From positions 186,001 to 250,000 of the forward strand of contig NZ_JACBJI010000002.1 in NCBI RefSeq assembly GCF_013401995.1: DNA of 64,000 nt, in the 5' to 3' direction. The notes beneath the pieces were generated by a model that worked only from the letters and a program-made list of their open reading frames with translations, did not search any database and was not told the origin of the DNA. Both the position numbers and the translations under genes were made by a program. Every line of letters begins with the position of its first letter. The stretch's first letter is position 1. This stretch comes from Flavobacterium agri. GTDB lineage: Bacteria > Bacteroidota > Bacteroidia > Flavobacteriales > Flavobacteriaceae. Below, one piece after another: positions 50,846 through 57,591 of the stretch.

Positions 50846-51034
50846 GCGAGCCTTGAATTTTTGCTTCTTTTGTTTCAAGACAAAAGAAGGTCACCTGCAG
50901 GTTACATACTACACAAACTTTAAACTCTTCAACCAAAAGAAAAACCAACATTAAAATTATACATCAAAAAGTAGAAATCCTATAAACCACCATTTTCAAC
51001 CCGATTTTAACTTGACACTACAAACCACACAATC

Positions 51035-51538
51035 ATGAAAGCACCTTTACTTACTGCTATTATTTTATCGGTCGGTATCTTGTCTTGCGAAGATTGCGAC
51101 GATTCTCCGGCAACGGTCAATCCAAATCAGGACATCGTTGCCACCTTTAAACTCACCGGATACATCGTTCCCGAAGCTGTCGACATCGACCAGAACGGCC
51201 AATCGTCTTCGAATTTGATACACGAATCCGATTGTTACCATCCGTCGTTCCTCACGTTCAATTCGGACGGCACATATCGGCTTCGCCACAACCAGCTTGT
51301 CGTCGCCGGTTCCGAGACCGATTGCCATTCGAGAACCACGACCGGGAATTGGACGCGCAACGGCAACGTGATCATCGCGACGCCTCATTCGGGACAGCCG
51401 ATGCAGTTCACGTTCTCGCAGGAAGACCAAACCATGAGCCGGATTTTGCCTCAGGCCGATTATCCGCGCATCGACCACGAAACCGGCGATCCTGAAACCG
51501 CGCAAGGCGACGTCACCACCGTTTTTACGATAGATTAA
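51035..51538 (+). CDS. lipoprotein, possibly lipocalin-like
   Basis: This 167-residue lipoprotein has the signal MKAPLLTAIILSVGILSC (Cys18) followed by EDCDDS. The mature part is beta-rich with FLTFNSDGTYRL and TTGNWTRNGNVI, the pattern of small lipocalin-like lipoproteins (DUF5004-type) of Bacteroidota. Four cysteines may pair. Function is unknown. Confidence 0.75.
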   Translation: MKAPLLTAIILSVGILSCEDCDDSPATVNPNQDIVATFKLTGYIVPEAVDIDQNGQSSSNLIHESDCYHPSFLTFNSDGTYRLRHNQLVVAGSETDCHSRTTTGNWTRNGNVIIATPHSGQPMQFTFSQEDQTMSRILPQADYPRIDHETGDPETAQGDVTTVFTID

Positions 51539-51563
51539 TTTCCTCGATACCAATTGCCCAATA

Positions 51564-51596
51564 AAAAATCCGGATGTCATGTCCGGATTTTTTTGT
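51564..51596. terminator. bidirectional terminator
   Basis: AAAAATCCGGA and TCCGGATTTTT pair, with A- and T-runs on both sides; it serves the convergent genes at 51035 and 51610. Confidence 0.85.
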
Positions 51597-51609
51597 GGTG
51601 CGAAAGCGT

Positions 51610-51909
51610 TTACATTTCGACCTCTTTGCCTTGCTTGAAAAAGTTGACGTAGAAGAATTCGTACGGTTTCAACCCCAACTCTATAAAGGTCGCGTTGAGT
51701 ACTTCGGCTCTTTTTTCGTTATACGCGTCGGTCCGTTTCAAAAATTCGACGAAATGGTCGAGGCTGTCGAACCGGAAACTCAATTTCGTGTTCAGCGAAT
51801 ACGGCGTGATCTTGAAATCGAAATCGTGTCCGTGCTTGCTCTTCTCGGTGATTTGGTGAAAACCCTCGGCGATCAGTGAGTCGAGTATGTGTTTGTACTT
51901 GTCGGTCAT
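51610..51909 (-). CDS. small conserved hypothetical protein
   Basis: This 99-residue soluble protein has alternating helices and strands (FHQITEKSKHGHDFDFKI, LSFRFDSLDHFVEFLKRTDAYNEKRAEVLN). It has no signal peptide. No family was recognised. It is separated from its neighbour by a clean terminator. Confidence 0.65.
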   Translation of the reverse strand: MTDKYKHILDSLIAEGFHQITEKSKHGHDFDFKITPYSLNTKLSFRFDSLDHFVEFLKRTDAYNEKRAEVLNATFIELGLKPYEFFYVNFFKQGKEVEM

Positions 51910-52103
51910 GGTCGTAGTTGTTGAATTCTTGATTTGGATATCGCTTGAAAAAGCGTTTCCCTACTCAGTCACTCCAATTTACCACTTTCCCCCAAACGCC
52001 TTTCCCAAATATCTGCTAAAACATTTTATCCCAACATGATAAATGTCATATGACGGCCCGAAACGCGGAGGTAATTTTGACTTGTAATTCTAAATCAAAC
52101 GTC

Positions 52104-52388
52104 ATGAGCACTTACGACAGATATTTCCACAAGTTCGAGAGCAGTTTCTTCGCCAGCATCACCATGGGCGTACTCGTTTCAAGTATTATGGGCGGAATCG
52201 CCGCGATGGCCGTGCTGCAAAACGGTACGTCATTCGCGCAGATGGCACAGCTTTTCTTTGTCGTCGTGGCCGCCATCGGATTCAACGGCAGCATCCTTTC
52301 ACAGCAAAGCCCGCGTACGATCTACAACTTCCTGATCGCGAGCCTTATGTTCAATACGATGATCGCGATCGTGAACTTTGCGATGTAG
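52104..52388 (+). CDS. small membrane protein, unknown
   Basis: This 94-residue protein has about three membrane helices (SITMGVLVSSIMGGIAAMAVL, AQLFFVVVAAIGFNG, IYNFLIASLMFNTMIAIVNF). I start at 52104, the ATG of MSTYDRYFHKFE. TAATTTTG (52072-52079) may be its -7 box. No family was recognised. Confidence 0.7.
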   Translation: MSTYDRYFHKFESSFFASITMGVLVSSIMGGIAAMAVLQNGTSFAQMAQLFFVVVAAIGFNGSILSQQSPRTIYNFLIASLMFNTMIAIVNFAM

Positions 52389-52391
52389 GTT

Positions 52392-52455
52392 GATTCCGAC
52401 GGAGGAGGAATCTCGGCCAAAACGCATCGGACTAGATTCCTCCTTCGTCGGAATC
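52392..52455. repeat. hairpin with 21-bp arms (GATTCC type)
   Basis: The arms at 52392-52412 and 52435-52455 match at 20 of 21 positions around a 22-base loop. The arm ends read GATTCCGACG and CGTCGGAATC. No T-run follows. Confidence 0.8.
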
Positions 52456-52475
52456 TCCAAATAACCCCAAACAAA

Positions 52476-52504
52476 AATCCCGATTACATCAAGTAACCGG
52501 GATT
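52476..52504. terminator. terminator hairpin between convergent genes
   Basis: AATCCCG-A-TTAC, a 5-base loop and GTAA-C-CGGGATT pair; on the minus strand TTTTTG follows, ending the M13 transcript. Confidence 0.75.
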
Positions 52505-52536
52505 GTCTATTTTAAATCATCTTCCAAATAACGATT

Positions 52537-52571
52537 GGAATTTGGAATTTGGAATTTGGAATTTGGAATTT
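52537..52571. repeat. five-copy GGAATTT heptamer tandem repeat
   Basis: Five perfect direct copies of GGAATTT start at 52537, 52544, 52551, 52558 and 52565. The array ends 7 bp from the M13 stop codon and is non-coding. Confidence 0.92.
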
Positions 52572-52577
52572 TTCCTC

Positions 52578-54617
52578 TTACCAAATTTTCACACGCTTTT
52601 CGGGAGCCAAATACAAACTGTCGCCCGGTTTCACGTCGAACGCTTTATAGAACTCGGGAATGTTGCGCACGATTCCGTTCACGCGGAAATGAGCCGGCGA
52701 ATGCGGGTCGGAAGCCACTTGGTTACGCAACGATTCTTCGCGCTGCAAGCTCAACCAAGATTGCGCATAACCGATAAAGAAACGCTGTTCACCCGTGAAC
52801 CCGTCCATTTTGGGAGACGGTTTTCCTTTAAGGCTGATCTGGTATGCGCGATATGCGATCGTAACGCCGCCCAAATCGCCGATGTTCTCACCCAAAGTAA
52901 ACGCTCCGTTCACGGTTAGATCCGGGAAAACCTTGAATTCGTTGTATTGGTTCACCAAAGCACCTGTTCTTTCCTTGAACGCCGCGTGGTCTTTTTCGGT
53001 CCACCAGTTGCGCAATACGCCGTCTCCGTCGAATGAGCTTCCCTGGTCGTCGAAACCGTGTCCGATCTCGTGCCCGATAACCGCTCCGATAGAACCGTAA
53101 TTCACCGCGTCGTCCGCATTCAAATCAAAGAAAGGCGGTTGCAGGATCGCGGCCGGGAACACGATCTCGTTCAAAGACGGGTTGTAGTAAGCGTTCACCG
53201 TTTGAGGCGTCATGCCCCATTCCGAGCGGTCCACTTTTTTGCCTAGTTTCGAGATTTGGCGGTTGTATTCAAATTCGGTCGAACGCTCCATGTTTCCGTA
53301 AAGGTCACCTTTGACGACTTTCAAGGATGAATAATCTCTCCACTTGTCGGGATATCCGACTTTAGGCGTGAATTTCGACAGCTTCTCGAGCGCTTGTTTT
53401 TTGGTTTCCGGCGTCATCCAGGTCAATTCCTTGATGCTTTCCTCATAGGCTTTCAGAAGGTTCTGAACCAATTCTTCCATTCGTTTCTTGGCTTCCGGAG
53501 AGAAGTGCTTCTTCACGTAAACCTCACCTACGATCTCACCCAGATTGTTGTTTACCGCACCGACGCCACGACGCCATTGCTCGCGCTGTTTCTCGGTTCC
53601 GTTAAGGGTTTTTCCGTAGAAGTTGAAGTTTTCCTTGTCGATTTCGGCAGTCAATACCGTAGCCGCATCGTGGATCGTGTTCCACTTCAACCAGGTTTTC
53701 CAGGTGTCGATCGGCGTGGTCTTGATGATGCCGTCGATGGCTTTCATGAATTCGACCTGAGGGAAAATAATGGTTTTCTGCCCTTTGATTTTCGCGTTCT
53801 CGAGCATGGCCGTCCAATTGAAGTTCGGCATGATCGTCTTGAGGTTCGCGATTTCCTGCGGATTGTACATCTTGGTCACGTCGCGTGTAAGCTCTTTGGT
53901 CATGTGCTTGGAAGCGATCGCCGTTTCGAGTGCCATGATTTTTTTGGCGTTCTCGTCGGCTTTCTCATCACCGATGAATTTGAGCATGGCCGCGATGTGC
54001 GCCACGTATTTATTGCGGATTTCCACCGATTTGGCGTCGGTCAGGAAGTAGTATTCCCTTTCAGGAAGCCCAATTCCGCTTTGCCAGGTGTACAGCATGT
54101 ATTTCGTCGGATCCTTGAAATCCTCGGTGACGCCAACGGCAAAAGGAGTAGTCGTTCCGTTTGCGTTCGCTTTTCCGAAATATGCCGCGAGATCGTCGTA
54201 GGTCTTAATCTCGTCGATGGCCGCCAATTCCGGCTTCAACGGCGTGATACCTTTGGAATCGCGGGTTTTCTGATCCATGTAGGAGTTGTAGAAATCGCCG
54301 ATTTTCTGTTCGTTCGATCCATCCGAAAAGTCGCCTTTGGCCGACTCTTCGATGATTTTCTTCACGTTTTCCTGTGCCTCGTCGTCGAGGATTTCGGCTA
54401 CACCGTACGACGCTTTGTCGGCCGGAATTTTGTTGTTCTTCATCCACGCGCCGTTCACGTAGGCGTCGAAGTCGTTGCCCGGTTTGACGAGCGTATCCAT
54501 GTTTTTGAGCAAAATGCCCGAAGCGAGCTCTTCTTTCTTGTCCGATTGGCAAGACGCGAGCGACAATAACACCGCTCCCGTCAAAATGGGGATGCGGATC
54601 AATGTTTTGTTGGTCAT
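52578..54617 (-). CDS. M13 zinc metallopeptidase, lipoprotein form
   Basis: This 679-residue protein is a second M13 peptidase. The signal MTNKTLIRIPILTGAVLLSL ends at LASC (Cys23), giving a lipid anchor where the 18.5-kb homologue has a cleavable signal. VKPGNDFDAYVNGAW begins the family domain. HEIGHGFDDQG (His516 and His520) and GENIGDLGG carry the zinc ligands, and the end KRVKIW is conserved. The start is the ATG at 54617, with a good promoter 34 bases upstream. Confidence 0.95.
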   Translation of the reverse strand: MTNKTLIRIPILTGAVLLSLASCQSDKKEELASGILLKNMDTLVKPGNDFDAYVNGAWMKNNKIPADKASYGVAEILDDEAQENVKKIIEESAKGDFSDGSNEQKIGDFYNSYMDQKTRDSKGITPLKPELAAIDEIKTYDDLAAYFGKANANGTTTPFAVGVTEDFKDPTKYMLYTWQSGIGLPEREYYFLTDAKSVEIRNKYVAHIAAMLKFIGDEKADENAKKIMALETAIASKHMTKELTRDVTKMYNPQEIANLKTIMPNFNWTAMLENAKIKGQKTIIFPQVEFMKAIDGIIKTTPIDTWKTWLKWNTIHDAATVLTAEIDKENFNFYGKTLNGTEKQREQWRRGVGAVNNNLGEIVGEVYVKKHFSPEAKKRMEELVQNLLKAYEESIKELTWMTPETKKQALEKLSKFTPKVGYPDKWRDYSSLKVVKGDLYGNMERSTEFEYNRQISKLGKKVDRSEWGMTPQTVNAYYNPSLNEIVFPAAILQPPFFDLNADDAVNYGSIGAVIGHEIGHGFDDQGSSFDGDGVLRNWWTEKDHAAFKERTGALVNQYNEFKVFPDLTVNGAFTLGENIGDLGGVTIAYRAYQISLKGKPSPKMDGFTGEQRFFIGYAQSWLSLQREESLRNQVASDPHSPAHFRVNGIVRNIPEFYKAFDVKPGDSLYLAPEKRVKIW

Positions 54618-54650
54618 ATCAAGTTGGTTAATGATTGCATGTAAGGACGC

Positions 54651-54684
54651 CAAATTTAGCGAATTGAAACAGCGATTAGTACAA
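54651..54684 (-). promoter_or_regulatory. promoter of the lipoprotein M13 gene
   Basis: On the minus strand, TTG (54684-54682), a 23-base spacer and TAAATTTG (54658-54651) match the Bacteroidota consensus. Confidence 0.65.
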
Positions 54685-54842
54685 AAACGTTTTCGATTGT
54701 TACAAAAAAGCGTCCCGATGCGTGCATTCCCTCGAAACAATTAACAAATTGTCGAAACTTTTTGCACAATAAATTAAGGTCATGTCAATCAACGCATTAT
54801 ATTTTTTTTATATTTAGACGAACTTTAAATCAAAGACCAGTT

Positions 54843-55049
54843 ATGAAAAAACGTTTCCTTAATCTTATGGCGTTGGCTTTGGTAGTTACCGCCACTCTTG
54901 CTTCCTGCAAAGGAAAAGAAGGTGCTGCAGACGGTGCGGCCGTAGACAGCGTAGCAGTAGACACGACAACTGCTCCGCCGCCACCGCCACCGGCAGATAC
55001 TACAGCGGCTGCTCCGGCAGATACTACAGCGGCAGCTCCTGCCAAGTAA
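54843..55049 (+). CDS. small Ala/Pro/Thr-rich lipoprotein with ADTTAAAP repeats
   Basis: This 68-residue lipoprotein has the signal MKKRFLNLMALALVVTATL and then ASC (Cys22). KGKEGAADGAAVDSVAVDTTT leads into a proline run and two ADTTAAAP units, encoded by two nearly identical 24-bp repeats. It is probably an unstructured surface peptide. No family is assigned. A strong terminator follows. Confidence 0.75.
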   Translation: MKKRFLNLMALALVVTATLASCKGKEGAADGAAVDSVAVDTTTAPPPPPPADTTAAAPADTTAAAPAK

Positions 55050-55070
55050 GACGATCAAGCCCAAAAAAAT

Positions 55071-55100
55071 ATCCCCGTCGTTTTGGCGGGGATTTTTTTT
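55071..55100 (+). terminator. intrinsic terminator of the small lipoprotein gene
   Basis: ATCCCCG and CGGGGAT flank a 9-base loop and are followed by eight T. Confidence 0.85.
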
Positions 55101-55117
55101 ATGTCCGGTTCTTTTAC

Positions 55118-55150
55118 AAACCTCAAAGGTTTTGAAAACCTTTGAGGTTT
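55118..55150. repeat. 33-bp perfect palindrome, dispersed element, CAAAGG variant
   Basis: The arms AAACCTCAAAGGTTTT and AAAACCTTTGAGGTTT flank a G at 55134. A partial AAAACCTTTGAAGTT follows at 55185. Confidence 0.9.
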
Positions 55151-55203
55151 AGCCGTCCCGAAACGTCGGAGCGCAGCGCATAAAACCTTTGAAGTTCAAC
55201 AAA

Positions 55204-55737
55204 TCAATTCGCGCTCAAAACCTTCTGCAATTCCTCATACTCGCCCGCCTTCCCAAAATCTTTGGGCGTGTAGCGAATACCTACCATTTGCTGCTTTTTA
55301 CAATCGAAACTGATTTTGGCCACACCTACGACTTTTCCTTTCTGGCGAAACACTAAAACGTCTTTATAAATGGGACGGCAATTGGTTTCGGAGTTCGTTC
55401 CTTTGGTTTCCTTTTGTGAAAAAATTTCCGAAAGTTTCATATTTAAAGAAGCGTCGAGTTCCTTTTTCGAGAATTTGAGGATATCCATATTCTGCACGAA
55501 AAGTGTGTCTCTCGGACTTGTAGGCACGTTTCCGGTCACGATTTGCATGAGCCCCAGATCCATTCGCGACTTATCGGGTTTCGAATCGAGGCTGTCCATT
55601 TCGGCCTGCGAAATATCCTTGTGGTAATGGATCACTTTATCGAACAGGAAAAAAGGTTGCGCGCCCGGAGTTTCGGTTTTTCCTTGCTTGCACGAGACAA
55701 GGCAAACGGCGGCCAATAGAAGGAAGATGCGTTTCAT
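55204..55737 (-). CDS. lipoprotein of unknown function
   Basis: This 177-residue lipoprotein has the signal MKRIFLLLAAVCLVSC (Cys16). An upstream in-frame ATG at 55755 would add six residues. The mature part has a YHKDISQAEMDSLDS segment and a beta-rich end. No family was recognised. The neighbouring genes are unrelated. Confidence 0.7.
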   Translation of the reverse strand: MKRIFLLLAAVCLVSCKQGKTETPGAQPFFLFDKVIHYHKDISQAEMDSLDSKPDKSRMDLGLMQIVTGNVPTSPRDTLFVQNMDILKFSKKELDASLNMKLSEIFSQKETKGTNSETNCRPIYKDVLVFRQKGKVVGVAKISFDCKKQQMVGIRYTPKDFGKAGEYEELQKVLSAN

Positions 55738-55935
55738 CGGTATCGATTTTTTCATAAAGTTATAAAACATTCGCGCGTGCCAAACAAAAAAGAGGCCTCT
55801 TTCTAGCCTCGATATTGCATTGTGGCGTCATAAATAATTGATGTTCAACTGAAAACGTTATAGTTGATAAAAGATGTTAACGCTATCTGAATTTTTCATT
55901 TCCGATTGTATTCTTTACTTACTTTTGGCCTCGAA

Positions 55936-56334
55936 ATGAGAATAGCGTTTTTCTTAGTCTACCTGTTTTCCTTCTTCCTTAAAGGGAATCACTATGTGTT
56001 GGACCAAAAGGTGCAGCACAAGATCAGCTATTCGCAAAGTGTAGACAAAAACCACCATTCCAAATATGTCAATCCAGATTTCGGCACTTCCGTAGACGAA
56101 AACGCCGATCTTGACGAAGAAGAACACAACGGCAGCGACGATCTCAACGACGATTTTTCGGGAGACGACGCACAAGCGTTCCTTCACCACGACTTTATTT
56201 TACCTCAAGACTGGTTTCTTTCTATCGCCGGTCGATATTTTTCTAATTTTTCTTCAAACGGCTTTAAGGCATTCGCGCCTTATCACGGCTATTCTTCCCC
56301 GATTTACATTATCCACAGGGTTCTGAGGATTTGA
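55936..56334 (+). CDS. small acidic His-containing secreted protein, unknown
   Basis: This 132-residue protein has an N-terminal hydrophobic segment (MRIAFFLVYLFSFFLKG) followed by a highly acidic middle (DENADLDEEEHNGSDDLNDDFSGDD) and a Phe/Tyr-rich end. TACTTTTG (55920-55927) may be its -7 box. The ATG at 55936 is favoured over one 30 bases earlier because it begins the signal. No family was recognised. It sits directly before the RND efflux operon. Confidence 0.6.
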   Translation: MRIAFFLVYLFSFFLKGNHYVLDQKVQHKISYSQSVDKNHHSKYVNPDFGTSVDENADLDEEEHNGSDDLNDDFSGDDAQAFLHHDFILPQDWFLSIAGRYFSNFSSNGFKAFAPYHGYSSPIYIIHRVLRI

Positions 56335-56337
56335 TCC

Positions 56338-56411
56338 GTACACATCGGTCTCACCAGATTTGCTCTGGCGGATGTGTACCTGTGTTTTGATGCACGCTCC
56401 AGACAATCTGG
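56338..56411. promoter_or_regulatory. nested inverted repeats upstream of the RND operon
   Basis: GTACACATC (56338-56346) and GATGTGTAC (56371-56379) enclose CCAGA-N5-TCTGG (56354-56368). A second CCAGA-N3-TCTGG lies at 56399-56411. Both inner elements end in TCTGGCGG. This could be a hairpin ending the 55936 gene or an operator for the efflux genes. Confidence 0.55.
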
Positions 56412-56486
56412 CGGCTGATGGTATTTTCTGCAAAAATTTACTTCCAACATTTTTGAATTAATCCATTCAAACGCCATCACATTATC

Positions 56487-57569
56487 ATGAAAAAAATTGT
56501 CATGCTCGCGGGCTTTGCAGCCTTTTTGAGCCTTGCCAGCTGTTCTTCGAAGACTGAAGCGAAAGAAGAAGCCGGCAAATTCACCGTTACCAATCCCGTC
56601 GTGATCGACACGGCTTTCACCAAGGAATACGTGTCCCAGATCCGTTCGGTGCGCAACATCGAGATCAGGAGTCAGGAAAAAGGGTTCCTCGAGAAGATTT
56701 TTGTCGATGAAGGCCAATTCGTCCAAGCCGGTCAAGTGCTTTTCCGCATCATGCCCAAAATGTACCAGGCCGAGTTCTCTAAAGCCGAAGCCGAAGCGCG
56801 AGCCGCCGAAGTCGAGCTGCAAAACACTAAAGTCCTTGCCGACAAAAACGTCATTTCGCGCAACGAGCAAAAAGTGGCCCAGGCCAAACTCGATCAGGCA
56901 AGAGCCGAAATGGCGCTCGCGAAATTGCACCTCGGGTTCACCGAAATCCGCGCGCCGTTTTCAGGAACGATCGACAGGATACCGAAAAAACTCGGAAGTC
57001 TAATCGACGAAGGCGAATTGCTCACAAGCCTTTCCGACAACACCGAAATGTTCGCCTACTTCAACGTTTCCGAACCGGAATACATCGATTACATGACCAA
57101 AATCAAGGACAGGGGCGATTCCAAAGTCACGTTGATGCTTGCCAACGGAGAACCGCTCAAGTACAAAGGCTCGGTAGAAGTTATTGAAGGAGAATTCGAC
57201 AACGAGACCGGAAACATCGCCTTCCGCGCCAAATTCCCGAATCCCGACAAACTGTTGAGAAACGGCGAAACGGGTAAAATCCAGATGACTTTCCCGGTTA
57301 AAGATGCGCTGATCATTCCGTCAAAAGCGACCTACGAAATCCAGGACAAAAAGTATGTTTTCGTGGTCGGAAGCGACAACAAGATTCTTTCGCGCGAAGT
57401 TGAGGTCAAAGGCGACCTTGCCGATTTGTACGTCGTGACCAAAGGCATCAAAGCCACCGACAAAATCCTGCTCGACGGCGTCCAGAAAGCGCGTGACGAT
57501 CAAAAGATTGCCTACGATTTCAAAGATCCGAAAGACGTGATCGCCCACTTGAAGCTTTACGCAGAATAG
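56487..57569 (+). CDS. RND efflux periplasmic adaptor (membrane fusion protein)
   Basis: This 360-residue lipoprotein has the signal MKKIVMLAGFAAFLSLASC (Cys19). The AcrA-type layout is clear: a beta-barrel/lipoyl half (SQEKGFLEKIFVDEGQFVQAGQVLFRI), a short helical hairpin (about 95-155), the second lipoyl half (FTEIRAPFSGTIDRI), and the barrel and membrane-proximal domains. It joins the inner-membrane pump to the outer-membrane channel. It is the first gene of the operon, with a 22-bp gap to the pump gene. Confidence 0.95.
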   Translation: MKKIVMLAGFAAFLSLASCSSKTEAKEEAGKFTVTNPVVIDTAFTKEYVSQIRSVRNIEIRSQEKGFLEKIFVDEGQFVQAGQVLFRIMPKMYQAEFSKAEAEARAAEVELQNTKVLADKNVISRNEQKVAQAKLDQARAEMALAKLHLGFTEIRAPFSGTIDRIPKKLGSLIDEGELLTSLSDNTEMFAYFNVSEPEYIDYMTKIKDRGDSKVTLMLANGEPLKYKGSVEVIEGEFDNETGNIAFRAKFPNPDKLLRNGETGKIQMTFPVKDALIIPSKATYEIQDKKYVFVVGSDNKILSREVEVKGDLADLYVVTKGIKATDKILLDGVQKARDDQKIAYDFKDPKDVIAHLKLYAE

Positions 57570-57591
57570 TCTAACACCAAAATCTCCGATC

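Larger units (their letters stand above)
50403..51034. other. 630-bp gap with operator palindrome and long-hairpin element
   Basis: The left part carries the controller promoter region and the 18-bp palindrome at 50479. The right part holds the 112-bp imperfect hairpin at 50734-50845, and near 50865 TTTTGCTTCTTTTG followed by its approximate complement. A short open frame here (50613-50954) crosses the repeat and is not a credible gene. Confidence 0.55.

Noticed and set aside
50613..50954. A 113-codon open frame across the long hairpin element.
   Set aside because: It spans both arms of an inverted repeat, has no family signature and no ribosome-site context.
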